A stretch of 64,000 nucleotides of DNA, from contig CAXSAX010000007.1 of NCBI GenBank assembly GCA_964235495.1, positions 43,001 to 107,000 on the forward strand. Reading direction: 5' to 3'. The DNA comes from LMUY01 sp964235495 (GTDB lineage Bacteria > Pseudomonadota > Alphaproteobacteria > Acetobacterales > Acetobacteraceae). The notes below the pieces were generated by a model, which was not told where the DNA came from, searched no databases, and was given only the letters and a program-made list of their open reading frames with translations. A program made the position numbers and the translations under genes. This document shows positions 27,261 to 35,769 of the stretch, one piece after another (positions within the stretch are counted from its first letter, which is position 1; every line of letters begins with the position of its first letter).

Positions 27261-28040
27261 CTACCAGAGTGTATAACCAGCATCCGCGTAAAGGATGCTG
27301 CCGGTCATCACGCTTGCCGCGTCCGAGGCCAAGAAATGCACGACCGAGGCGATCTCATCTGGCTGGCCGACACGACCCATCGGAGTGTTTGCCAGCCACT
27401 GGCCATACAGCTCCGGCTTCGCCATGCCGAAGCGCGTCAGTGGAGTCTCGATGTAGGTGGGCGCCACCGCGTTGACCCGCACTCCCCGCGTTGCCCATTC
27501 CGTGGCAAGCGAGCGGGTAAGGTGGTGCACGCCTGCCTTGGAGGCGTTGTAGGCCGCCTGCTCCTGCGGGCGCACGACGATGGAACCCGCCATGGAGCCG
27601 ATGTTGACGATCGCGCCGCTGCCCTGCCGCAGCATGGCGCGACCGAACTCACGGCAGCAGCGAAACACGCCGTTCAGGTTGATGTCGATGTGCCGGGTCC
27701 AAAGCTCGTCATCGATGTCCTCCACTTTCACCTCGGACACGACGATCCCGGCGTTGCAGACCAAGATGTCAATCCGGCCATGCTCCTCAACGACACGGCT
27801 GGCGACCGCAGCGACGCTTGCCGTCTGGGTAACGTCGAGAACGGCCGAGTGCGCCGCTCCACCAACGGCGGTTATCGCGGCAGCTCCGGCTTCGGCTCCC
27901 GCCACATCGAGGTCTGTTACCACTACGCGAGCCCCTGCCTCGGCCAGCGCCATGCCGCACGCCAAGCCGATCCCGCCGCCGCCGCCGCCGCCAGTGACGA
28001 CGGCGATCCGGCCATCGAGCCGCAATTTCTCCAGGTACAT
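27261..28040 (-). CDS. Short-chain dehydrogenase/reductase (SDR), last gene of the operon
   Basis: A 259-residue classical SDR. It has a cofactor motif TGGGGGGGIG, with extra glycines compared with TGxxxGIG, the NNAG-equivalent VCNAG, catalytic Ser in NIGSMAG, and YNASK (Tyr/Lys). D in VVTDLD at the end of the second strand suggests NAD+ preference. It would oxidise a sugar alcohol or similar hydroxyl group. It starts 5 bases after the upstream SDR stop, within the nine-gene sugar operon. ATG 28040 chosen; the frame is open to 28070. Confidence 0.88.
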   Translation of the reverse strand: MYLEKLRLDGRIAVVTGGGGGGGIGLACGMALAEAGARVVVTDLDVAGAEAGAAAITAVGGAAHSAVLDVTQTASVAAVASRVVEEHGRIDILVCNAGIVVSEVKVEDIDDELWTRHIDINLNGVFRCCREFGRAMLRQGSGAIVNIGSMAGSIVVRPQEQAAYNASKAGVHHLTRSLATEWATRGVRVNAVAPTYIETPLTRFGMAKPELYGQWLANTPMGRVGQPDEIASVVHFLASDAASVMTGSILYADAGYTLW

Positions 28041-28045
28041 GGCCG

Positions 28046-28810
28046 TCAGCTCAGCACAATGCCGCCGCACACGTTGAGCGACTGGCCGGTGACAAAAGCC
28101 GACGCGTCCGAGGCCAGGAAGCAGGCCGGACCCACGACATCCTCCGGCTGGCCGAGCCGGCGCAGCGCGGTGTTGCTGATCCAGCGGTCAGCCACTGCTT
28201 TCTCCTCCAGGTTGGTGCGGCCCATCTCGGTCACGATGATACCGGGGCAAACGCAGTTGGCGGTGATGCCGAACGCGCCCACCTCCTGCGCCAGCACCCG
28301 GGTAAAGCCCATGATGGCGGCCTTGCTGGCGGAGTAGTGTGCCTGCTCCGGCGCGCCGTGCTTGCCGCCGATGGAAGCGATGTTGACGATCCGCCCATAG
28401 CCCCGCTCGCGCATGTGCGGCAGCAACGCCTGCACGACGAGGAACGTGCCCTTCGCGTTCACATCCATCACGGCATCCCATTGCGCCTCTTCCAAAGCCT
28501 CGACCGAGTTGGCGATCAAGATACCGGCGTTGTTCACCACGGCATCGATCCGACCCATCCGGGCGATCGCCTCCTCCACCATGGCGCGAACCACGGCACG
28601 GTTGGCTACGTCCGCAAGCAGCGCCAGGCTGCGCCGCCCGATGGCGGCGATCTCGGCCGCGACCACCTCAAGCTCACCTTGCTGGCGCGCGATGTCGTTC
28701 ACCACCACGTCGAAGCCTTCGCGTGCGAGGCCGAGGGCGATGGCGCGGCCAATGCCGCGGCTCGCCCCGGTCACCAGCGCTACGCGGCCTTCTGCTCCTT
28801 GTGCCATCAT
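28046..28810 (-). CDS. Short-chain dehydrogenase/reductase (FabG-like SDR)
   Basis: A 254-residue classical SDR with TGASRGIGRAIA, NNAG, catalytic Ser in NIASIGG, YSASK and the PG motif (CVCPGIIVTEM). D39 in VVNDIA marks the cofactor pocket. It lies 7 bases after the permease stop and 5 before the other SDR; two SDRs in one operon suggest two successive oxidation or isomerisation steps on the imported substrate. An AGGAAGG element precedes the start. Confidence 0.9.
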   Translation of the reverse strand: MMAQGAEGRVALVTGASRGIGRAIALGLAREGFDVVVNDIARQQGELEVVAAEIAAIGRRSLALLADVANRAVVRAMVEEAIARMGRIDAVVNNAGILIANSVEALEEAQWDAVMDVNAKGTFLVVQALLPHMRERGYGRIVNIASIGGKHGAPEQAHYSASKAAIMGFTRVLAQEVGAFGITANCVCPGIIVTEMGRTNLEEKAVADRWISNTALRRLGQPEDVVGPACFLASDASAFVTGQSLNVCGGIVLS

Positions 28811-28817
28811 GACCTTC

Positions 28818-29804
28818 CTACGAAAAGAAGCGGATTTCGCCGCGCATCACCGCCAGGCTGACGGCAGCAATCATCACCACGCCGCGCACCTCGTTCTGCA
28901 AATAGAACGGTGCGCCAAGCAGATTGAGCCCGTTGTCCAGCATGCCGATGATGACCACGCCCACCAGCGTGCCCTGCACGGTGGCGCGGCCCGGCTTGAA
29001 CGCGGTCATGCCGAGGAATACGGCGGTCAAGCTGTCCATCAAGTAGGGCTCGCCGGCGCCGGGCTGGCCGGTGCCGAGCCGCGCGGTCAGCATGATGCCG
29101 CCCATCGCGGCCCCTAGCGCGGAGAGCGTCAGTGCCACCATGCGGCAGCGGTTGACATTGATGCCGGATAGCCGCGCCGCTTGCAGGTTGGCCCCGGTGG
29201 CCACCACCGCCCGGCCCAGCCGCGTATAGTTGACCAGCACATAAAACACCGCCACCACGGCGGCGGCGATCAGGATCGGCACCGGCACCACACCGGCCAC
29301 CCGCCCGGTGGCGATCACGTAGAACGCCGCCGGGAAGCTTGCGTAGATCGAGTCGCCGCCGTCATAGGCGTAGTTGAGGCCGAGCGCGATCGGCCCCATC
29401 GCCAGGGTCGCGATCAGCGAGGGAATGCGCAACCGCGTCACCAGCAGCCCGCTGACGATGCCGAGGCCCATGCCCGCCAACACCGCCAGCGCGATGGCGG
29501 GCGCGATCGGCAGTCCCGACCACACCATCAATCCCGCCACCAGCACGCTGGACAGGCCCGCCACCTGGCCCACCGAAAGGTCAAACTCGCCACTTGCCAC
29601 CGCCACGGTGAGGCCGGAGGAGATCACCATCAACACCGAGATCTGCACCAGAATGTTGCTGATGTTGGCTGCCGAGACGAAACGGTTGCTGCTCAGCGCG
29701 AACACCGCGAAGATGAGCAGGGCCGCCCCTACCGTGCCGTAGCGGGCGGCCAGCGGACTTAGCTCCATCCGGCGGCGGACGGGTTCGGATACAGTCGTGG
29801 ACAT
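28818..29804 (-). CDS. ABC sugar transporter permease, RbsC type
   Basis: A 328-residue inner-membrane protein of the BPD_transp_2 family with about ten membrane segments and the signature GEFDLSVGQVAGLSS and late NGLNLLGAPFYLQ. It forms the channel for the RbsA-like ATPase and the binding protein encoded upstream. The ATG at 29804 lies 2 bases after the ATPase stop, so translation is coupled. Confidence 0.92.
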   Translation of the reverse strand: MSTTVSEPVRRRMELSPLAARYGTVGAALLIFAVFALSSNRFVSAANISNILVQISVLMVISSGLTVAVASGEFDLSVGQVAGLSSVLVAGLMVWSGLPIAPAIALAVLAGMGLGIVSGLLVTRLRIPSLIATLAMGPIALGLNYAYDGGDSIYASFPAAFYVIATGRVAGVVPVPILIAAAVVAVFYVLVNYTRLGRAVVATGANLQAARLSGINVNRCRMVALTLSALGAAMGGIMLTARLGTGQPGAGEPYLMDSLTAVFLGMTAFKPGRATVQGTLVGVVIIGMLDNGLNLLGAPFYLQNEVRGVVMIAAVSLAVMRGEIRFFS

Positions 29805-29806
29805 GG

Positions 29807-31333
29807 TTAACTCACCTCCAGCAGCAGCCGGTCTTCGGTCATCTCGCTCCGCCCTACGCAGCAATCGAGCCGGCCATGGCCGATGCAATATACGCGGTCG
29901 CACAGCGCGATCAGTTCAGAGAACTCGGCAGATGCGATCAGCACCGCCGCCCCTCGGCTCGCGAGGTCGCGCACCAGCGCGTACAGCTCCGCCTTGCTGC
30001 CCACGTCCACGCCCTCGGTCGGATTGTCTAGCAGCAGCACCAGTGCGCTTTTGGGCGCGCTGTCGCCGATGCGGGCCAGCCAGCGGCCGAACACCACCTT
30101 TTGCTGGTTGCCGCCGGATAGCTGCAGCACGTCCTGCTGCGGCCCGCTACACCGCACCCGCAGCTGGGCAATGATGCCGCGCACCAGATTCAGTGCCGCG
30201 CCGCTGCGGACGAAGCCGTGGCGGCTAACCTGGCGCAGCGAGCCCGACAGCACGTTCTCGCCCACCGACAAGCCGCCGAACATCGCCTTGCGCAGCCGGT
30301 CATCCGCAACGAGGTAAATACCATGGCCGATCGCCTCCGCCACGGTACGGGGCAGGTGCGGCAGGTCCGCGAGCTGCACCGCCCCGGCGGCAACGCCAGG
30401 CGCGACCTTGGCCACGACGCCGGGTGCGGCGCCGGCCAGGCATTCGAGCAGCCCCGTCTGCCCCGCGCCAAGCACGCCGGCAATGCCGACCACCTCGCCC
30501 CGCTGCACCGTCAGCTCCGGCACGTCCAGCCGGCCCACCTGCACGTCCCGCAGCGCCACCGCGGGTGGGCCGTTCAGGGCCGCATGGCTGCGCCAGTCAG
30601 TGGCCTCGATAGCGCGCCCAACCATGAGCTGCACCACCTCCTTCAGGGTAATGCCGGACACGGGGCCGTCATGCACCTTGCGCCCATCCTTGAGCACGGC
30701 GACGCGGTCACATTGGGCGAACACCTCCTTGAGGTGATGGGAGATGAACAGGATGCCGAGCCCCTGCCGCTTGAGGTCGAGCAAGAAGGCGAACAGGCGC
30801 TGTGTTTCCGCCAGGGTCAGCGACGCAGTCGGCTCGTCCAGGATTAGGATGCGCGGCCCGGTGGCGAGCGCCTTCAGGATATCTAAGATTTTCAGCTCGC
30901 CCAGGCTCAGCGTGTCACACTCGCGCGAAAGGTCGATGCGCACGCCGAATCGGTCCGCTAGCTGCTGCGCCTGCGCCACCAGGGCTCGACTATGGATCAG
31001 CCCGCCCCGCAACGGCTCGCGCCCCAGCATGATGTTCTCGGCACCCGTCAGCGGCCGGATGACGGCGACCTGCTGGTGCGCCACGGCGATGCCCGCCGCT
31101 AGCGCGTCCACTACGCCGCGGAACTGCGCCGGCTGGCCGCCCACGCGCAGCGTCCCAGTGTCGGGACGCTGCGCGCCGCAGATGATCTTCACCAGCGTCG
31201 ATTTGCCAGCTCCGTTGGCGCCCACCAGCGCCAGCATTTCGCCGGCGTGCAAGTCCAGGTCCACACCGGTGAGCGCGGCGGTGCCCTGGAAGCTCTTGCC
31301 CACTGCGCGGGTTTGGAGGAGAGGCTCGGCCAT
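29807..31333 (-). CDS. ABC sugar transporter ATP-binding protein, RbsA type (double cassette)
   Basis: A 508-residue protein with two ABC domains. The N-terminal cassette has Walker A GANGAGKST (38-46), signature LSLGELK and Walker B ILILDEPTAS. The C-terminal cassette keeps LSGGNQQKVVF and LLLDNPTEGVDVG but its Walker A is degenerate (GVLGAGQTG), as is usual in RbsA/MglA/LsrA proteins. It powers import with the adjacent permease and binding protein. Confidence 0.93.
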   Translation of the reverse strand: MAEPLLQTRAVGKSFQGTAALTGVDLDLHAGEMLALVGANGAGKSTLVKIICGAQRPDTGTLRVGGQPAQFRGVVDALAAGIAVAHQQVAVIRPLTGAENIMLGREPLRGGLIHSRALVAQAQQLADRFGVRIDLSRECDTLSLGELKILDILKALATGPRILILDEPTASLTLAETQRLFAFLLDLKRQGLGILFISHHLKEVFAQCDRVAVLKDGRKVHDGPVSGITLKEVVQLMVGRAIEATDWRSHAALNGPPAVALRDVQVGRLDVPELTVQRGEVVGIAGVLGAGQTGLLECLAGAAPGVVAKVAPGVAAGAVQLADLPHLPRTVAEAIGHGIYLVADDRLRKAMFGGLSVGENVLSGSLRQVSRHGFVRSGAALNLVRGIIAQLRVRCSGPQQDVLQLSGGNQQKVVFGRWLARIGDSAPKSALVLLLDNPTEGVDVGSKAELYALVRDLASRGAAVLIASAEFSELIALCDRVYCIGHGRLDCCVGRSEMTEDRLLLEVS

Positions 31334-31379
31334 GCCGGGAGCCCTGACGCGAGCGGCGCGAACCGCCTGCGTCGCCGGG

Positions 31380-32480
31380 TCAGGCCTTCATGGCCGCGAG
31401 GGCGCGGTCGCGGTATATGTAGTACAAGTCGGTCGCCTCGTAGGTCGGCGCGCCCTCTGCTGGCATGTTCACGCCGTTGACCAGCAGTGGTGCCGGGAAC
31501 TCCACCGTGGGCACCGGCACCAACTCCTTGGCCGGGCGGCCCTTGCCGATGATCTCGTTGATTAGCCAGCCAGTGTAGGCGCCCCAAATCTCGAATGACT
31601 GCGCCGTGGTAGCCTTGAGCGGATATGACCCATCACGCATGCGCTCCAGCGCCGTCGGGTTGCCGTCGGCGGACACAACGAACACCTTGTCCTGCATGTT
31701 GCGAGACTTGATGACCTCGGCCGCCGCCATGCCGGGCTCGTCCCAGGGGCACCAGATCGCGTCCAGGTCGTTGCCGTAGCGCGCGAGCCAGTCGTTCACG
31801 ACGTTCTGGGTGGCCTCGTAAAATCCCGCATACTGGATCACCCGGTCAGCTTCGAGGGTGATCCATTCATTCTCGGTCAGCACCGCGCGCATCACCTTGC
31901 CGCGCTTGCGGGTGCCGTGGTGGAAGTTGGCGACCACGGCGCAGATGTTGGCCTTCTGCTTGCCCTCGCCGAGCAGCCGATCGACCATGTACTGGGTGTA
32001 CTGGCCGCCCATCACCCAGTTATTGCTGGTGATGTCGGCGATCGCGGGTGCCTGCCAGCCGCTGTCCAAGCTAAAGAACGGAATTTGGGAACGCGCCAGG
32101 TCGTCCAGCGCGCTGTGGGCTGCCGTCAGCGTGCCATACATTACCAGGATCGCGTCGTACTTGGCGGTGATGGCGTTCTCGATCTGGTTGACCAGCGCGC
32201 CCGGGTCGCCCTTGGCGTCCGTCAGGTTCACCTCCCAGGTCTTGTCGAACCCGGTAGTTTTGAGCCATTGCTGGAACCCGGCCCAGCTGCGCTGGTCGGA
32301 CTGCGCGGACATCTGCTGCGCCACCACGGCGAGCTTCACCGGCCTGGCGCCGCTCTGCGCGTGCGCCGGGGTGCTGCCGAGCGCGAACTGAGCCAACTGC
32401 ACCCCGCCCATCGCGGCCGCTGCAGCGCCCATACCGCCCAGTAGCCGACGGCGCGTTGGGTCAAAAACCTGGCTTGTCAT
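31380..32480 (-). CDS. Periplasmic sugar-binding protein, RbsB/LsrB-like, Tat leader
   Basis: A 366-residue Peripla_BP_4-type binding protein. A twin-arginine leader (TRRRLLGGMGAAAAAMGG ... AHAQ) should send it to the periplasm. The mature domain shows the type I binding-protein pattern (VKLAVVAQQMSAQSDQRSW, NQIENAITAKYDAILVMYG, WCPWDEPGMAAAEVIKS). It delivers the substrate to the RbsC/RbsA-like pair. A GGGAGG element lies before ATG 32480. Confidence 0.88.
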   Translation of the reverse strand: MTSQVFDPTRRRLLGGMGAAAAAMGGVQLAQFALGSTPAHAQSGARPVKLAVVAQQMSAQSDQRSWAGFQQWLKTTGFDKTWEVNLTDAKGDPGALVNQIENAITAKYDAILVMYGTLTAAHSALDDLARSQIPFFSLDSGWQAPAIADITSNNWVMGGQYTQYMVDRLLGEGKQKANICAVVANFHHGTRKRGKVMRAVLTENEWITLEADRVIQYAGFYEATQNVVNDWLARYGNDLDAIWCPWDEPGMAAAEVIKSRNMQDKVFVVSADGNPTALERMRDGSYPLKATTAQSFEIWGAYTGWLINEIIGKGRPAKELVPVPTVEFPAPLLVNGVNMPAEGAPTYEATDLYYIYRDRALAAMKA

Positions 32481-32520
32481 TGCATCCTCCCGTTTGTTGG
32501 TTTGGTATCCTGTCGGCACG

Positions 32521-33762
32521 TCAGTCGAACAGCGCGGCCACCTCGGCCGGCTGGTCCCAGTGGGGCACGTGGCCCGCATCCGCGATCAGGTGGATGGACG
32601 CACGGCTGCCGGCCTCCTTCACCTGGGTCCAAGGAATGATGCGGTCCTGTACGCCCCACACCACCCGCACCGGCATTAGCAGCGCGCGCAGGTCGCCAGT
32701 GATGTCCACGATCTGGCCGCCGTCATCAACCAGTGCATCTGCCAGGGCATGCAGCCGGCCGCGCCCCAGCTCCGCCGCCAGGGCCTCCAGTTGCGGCGGC
32801 GTCATCGCCGCGGGCCGCACCACCAGGCGGCGCAGCAGGTGCTGCAAGCCGCCGTCCTGGGCGCGCACGATGCCGCGCACGAAGTCCACGTCGATCGCCC
32901 GGTCCAGCCCGGCCGGCGCCAATAGCGTGACCCGGCGCACCCGCGAGGGCGCCGCCCGCGCCACCCGTGCCGCCACCGCGCCGCCCAGCGAGTGGCCGAC
33001 CAGCTCCACCGGCTCGCCGCCCAACCCGGCCAGGAACGATGCGACCGCGTCCACCAGAGCGTCGAGGCCGGGCGCGTCGATCGCCGTGCCGCCATGGCCG
33101 GGTAGGTCGATTGCGGTCACGTGGCGGCCCATCCTCACCAGGGCCGGCGCCAGCTGCGCCCAGCTCTGCACGTCCCCAGCCAGTCCGTGCAGCAACAGGA
33201 TGCGGGCGCCACGCGGGGTGTCGGCCACCCAGTCGCGGCAGGCGACCAGGCCGGCGGGCACGGCCGCGTCCCGCATGCTGGCAGCAGCGGCGGCCGGGAG
33301 GGCCGCGTGCACGTCTGCGGCCTCAATGCGGCCGCGCCGCCCGGTTCCAGTCACTCCGCCGAGGTCGATGCCGCCCCTCTGCGCCGCCGCGCGGGCGAGC
33401 GGCGTGGCCCTCGGCTTGACAGACTGCGACAGGTCGGCAAGCGCCGGGGCGGGCGCTGCGGTGGCCGGCGGCGGTGCGGGATCGGGCAGCGCCGGGTCCG
33501 GCGGGGCGGAGACGGACGCTTCCAGCCCGTCATCGTAGCGGCACAGCACCGCGCCCACGTCGGCGTCCTGACCGGCGGGCACGACGATCTCGGCCAGCAC
33601 GCCATTGGCCAACGCCGGCATCTCAACGACGGTCTTGTCGCTTTCGATCTCCACCAGCGTCTCGCCGCGGCGGAACGCGTCGCCAGGCTGCTTCAGCCAG
33701 GCGGCCACCCGGCCGGTCTCCATCGTCTCGCCCAGACGGGGCAGCATCATGTCGACGATCAT
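32521..33762 (-). CDS. E2-like protein: lipoyl domain + E3-binding domain + alpha/beta hydrolase (AcoC type)
   Basis: A 413-residue protein. Residues 1-78 are a lipoyl domain with K43 in IESDKTVVEMP. Residues ~115-153 are a peripheral subunit-binding domain (ATPLARAAA ... GRIEAADVH). From ~180 on is an alpha/beta hydrolase with nucleophile S256 (GHSLGG) and a C-terminal His (DAGHVPHWD), in place of the usual CAT-type acyltransferase domain. This is the architecture of AcoC, E2 of acetoin dehydrogenase, which passes an acetyl group to CoA. It overlaps the E1beta stop (ATGA). No E3 gene is nearby; a shared lipoamide dehydrogenase is needed. Confidence 0.88.
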   Translation of the reverse strand: MIVDMMLPRLGETMETGRVAAWLKQPGDAFRRGETLVEIESDKTVVEMPALANGVLAEIVVPAGQDADVGAVLCRYDDGLEASVSAPPDPALPDPAPPPATAAPAPALADLSQSVKPRATPLARAAAQRGGIDLGGVTGTGRRGRIEAADVHAALPAAAAASMRDAAVPAGLVACRDWVADTPRGARILLLHGLAGDVQSWAQLAPALVRMGRHVTAIDLPGHGGTAIDAPGLDALVDAVASFLAGLGGEPVELVGHSLGGAVAARVARAAPSRVRRVTLLAPAGLDRAIDVDFVRGIVRAQDGGLQHLLRRLVVRPAAMTPPQLEALAAELGRGRLHALADALVDDGGQIVDITGDLRALLMPVRVVWGVQDRIIPWTQVKEAGSRASIHLIADAGHVPHWDQPAEVAALFD

Positions 33763-34745
33763 CGGCGCAGCATCCGGCGCACGGTGTCCGCGATCAGCGC
33801 CGCGGTCGGGATGCTGGCGCTTTCCAGCCCGGGGGAGACCGGAATCGGGATGTCCTCGCCGGCGATGCGGACCACCGGGTCTTCTAGGTAGTCGAAGCAC
33901 TCCTCCGAGATGCGGGCCGCGAGCTCGGCCGCGACGCCGCCGGTCAGCGGCCCCTCGCTTACCACCATCGCGCGCCCGGTGCGGGTCACGGAGGCGACCA
34001 CGGTCTCCATGTCCAGCGGGTTGAGCGTGCGCAGGTCTATCACCTCCGCTTCAACGCCGTCCGCCGCCAGCGCGCCCGCGGCTTCCAGCGCAACATGCAC
34101 CATGCGCGAGTAGGTCACGATCGTCAGGTGTCCGCCCGCCCGGCGCACCAGCGCGTGGCCCCAGGGGGCGGCGGGAGTTTCGAGGTCGGCCTGCTCCTTG
34201 CGGGTGTAGAGCGCCTTGTGCTCGATGAACACGACCGGGTCCGGCAGGGTCAGGCTGTGGCGCAGTAGGTGGTAGGCGTCCGCCGCGGTGGCCGGCATGG
34301 CCAGCCGCAGGCCGGGCGTGTGCATGATCCAGCCTTCCAGGCTCTGCGAGTGCTGCGCGCCGGCGGAACGGCCGGTGCCGCCCTGGGTCCGCAGCACCAT
34401 TGGCACGCCGATCTGGCCGCCGAACATGTAGCGTATCTTCGCGGCCTGGTTGGCAAGCTGGTCCATCACCAAGCCGAGGAAGTCGATGTACATCAGCTCG
34501 GCCACCGGCCGCAGCCCCGTCATCGCCGCTCCCACCGCGACGCCCACGATGGCGGGCTCGCTGATCGGCGTGTCAACCAGCCGCTCCTTGCCGAACTCCG
34601 TGATGAGATCCTTGGTGACGCCATAGGCGCCGCCATAAGCGCCCACCTCCTCACCGATCACCATGACCGTCTCATCCTCGCGCATCGCGTCCTGCAACGC
34701 CTTGCGGAGGGCGTCGCGGTAGGTGATTTCTGTGAGCGTTCCCAC
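33759..34745 (-). CDS. TPP-dependent dehydrogenase E1 beta subunit (acetoin/pyruvate type)
   Basis: A 328-residue transketolase-like pyrimidine-binding plus C-terminal domain protein. The pyrimidine-activating Glu lies in the DTPISEPAIVG segment, with MVIGEEVGAYGGAYGVT and the LRTLNPLDMETV region typical of E1 beta. It pairs with the E1 alpha encoded just upstream to cleave a 2-keto or hydroxyketone substrate with TPP and load the acyl group on the lipoyl arm of E2. GTG 34745 is chosen, 4 bases after the E1 alpha stop; longer frames read into the upstream gene. Confidence 0.92.
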   Translation of the reverse strand: MGTLTEITYRDALRKALQDAMREDETVMVIGEEVGAYGGAYGVTKDLITEFGKERLVDTPISEPAIVGVAVGAAMTGLRPVAELMYIDFLGLVMDQLANQAAKIRYMFGGQIGVPMVLRTQGGTGRSAGAQHSQSLEGWIMHTPGLRLAMPATAADAYHLLRHSLTLPDPVVFIEHKALYTRKEQADLETPAAPWGHALVRRAGGHLTIVTYSRMVHVALEAAGALAADGVEAEVIDLRTLNPLDMETVVASVTRTGRAMVVSEGPLTGGVAAELAARISEECFDYLEDPVVRIAGEDIPIPVSPGLESASIPTAALIADTVRRMLRR

Positions 34746-34749
34746 GGCT

Positions 34750-35769
34750 TCAGGCCCGCGCCAGGATACGGTCGAGCCGGGCGCCCAGCGGCTCCGGCTC
34801 GGGCTCGCCCGCGCCGTACACGTCGCGGAACATGCTCGGCAGCGGCGGCGCGGCCGCGGCGGCGGTGAAGTCGATGGTGGCGTCCATCTCGCGCGCCACC
34901 TCGTCGTCCAGCGAGTCCAGCGCGGTGGCACTCATGGTGCCCTGGTCCACCAGTGCGTCGCGGGCACGCAGGATCGGATCGCGCTTGCGCCCTACCTCCT
35001 CCTCGTCTGCGGTGCGGTAGGGGCTCTTGTCCATCCGGCCGTGGCCGAAGAAGCGGAAGCAGGAGATGGCCATGAAGCCCGGCTTGCCAGCGCGCGCGCA
35101 GTCCGCCAGGCCCTGGGCCGTGTGGAACACCGCTTCCACGTCCTCCCCGTCCACCATCTCCGCCTTCAGCCCGAACGCCTCGGCGCGCCGGTCAAACTCG
35201 ACCGAGCGGGTGGCGCGGTCGATGCGGGTGCCCATGCCGTACTGGTTGTTGATGCACACGAACAGAACCGGCAAATCCCATAGCGCCGCCATGTTCATGC
35301 TTTCGTACAGCACGCCCTGCTGCATTGCGCCATCGCCGAAGAATGCGACCGAGATGGCGTCGCTCTTGAGGCGCTTGTAGCTGAGCCCGGCACCCACGAC
35401 GTGTGGGATGCCGCCCCCGACAATCGCGTTGGCGCCAAGGTGGCCCAGCGCCATGTCCGCGATGTGCATGGAGCCGCCCTTGCCGCCGCAGTAGCCGACC
35501 TCTTTGCCGCCGATCTCCGCCATCATGCGCCCCGGGTCCGCGCCGCGGGCAAGGAAGATGCCGTGGCCGCGGTGGTGGGTGGTAAAACTGTCCTGCGGCT
35601 GCATGGCGGCGGCAACCCCTGCGGCTGCGCCCTCCTCGCCGATCGAGAGGTGCAGCATGGAGCCGGCGGACAGGCCGCGGGCGTACAGCTCCGCCACCCG
35701 CTCCTCGAAGGTGCGGATGCGGCGCATGGTGCGGTACAGGGCCGCGAGCGGGGAATTGGGCAGCATCAT
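34750..35769 (-). CDS. TPP-dependent dehydrogenase E1 alpha subunit (acetoin/pyruvate type)
   Basis: A 339-residue E1 alpha subunit with the TPP/Mg2+ motif GDGAMQQG (145-152) to INN (173-175), HHRGHG at 65-70 and the phosphorylation-loop-like RFFGHGRMD. It is the thiamine-binding half of an alpha2beta2 E1. The combination with an AcoC-type E2 makes acetoin-dehydrogenase-like chemistry more likely than pyruvate dehydrogenase. Start and FGGY-kinase stop overlap (ATGA at 35766-35769). A longer frame to 36870 is a shadow of the kinase gene. Confidence 0.92.
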   Translation of the reverse strand: MMLPNSPLAALYRTMRRIRTFEERVAELYARGLSAGSMLHLSIGEEGAAAGVAAAMQPQDSFTTHHRGHGIFLARGADPGRMMAEIGGKEVGYCGGKGGSMHIADMALGHLGANAIVGGGIPHVVGAGLSYKRLKSDAISVAFFGDGAMQQGVLYESMNMAALWDLPVLFVCINNQYGMGTRIDRATRSVEFDRRAEAFGLKAEMVDGEDVEAVFHTAQGLADCARAGKPGFMAISCFRFFGHGRMDKSPYRTADEEEVGRKRDPILRARDALVDQGTMSATALDSLDDEVAREMDATIDFTAAAAAPPLPSMFRDVYGAGEPEPEPLGARLDRILARA

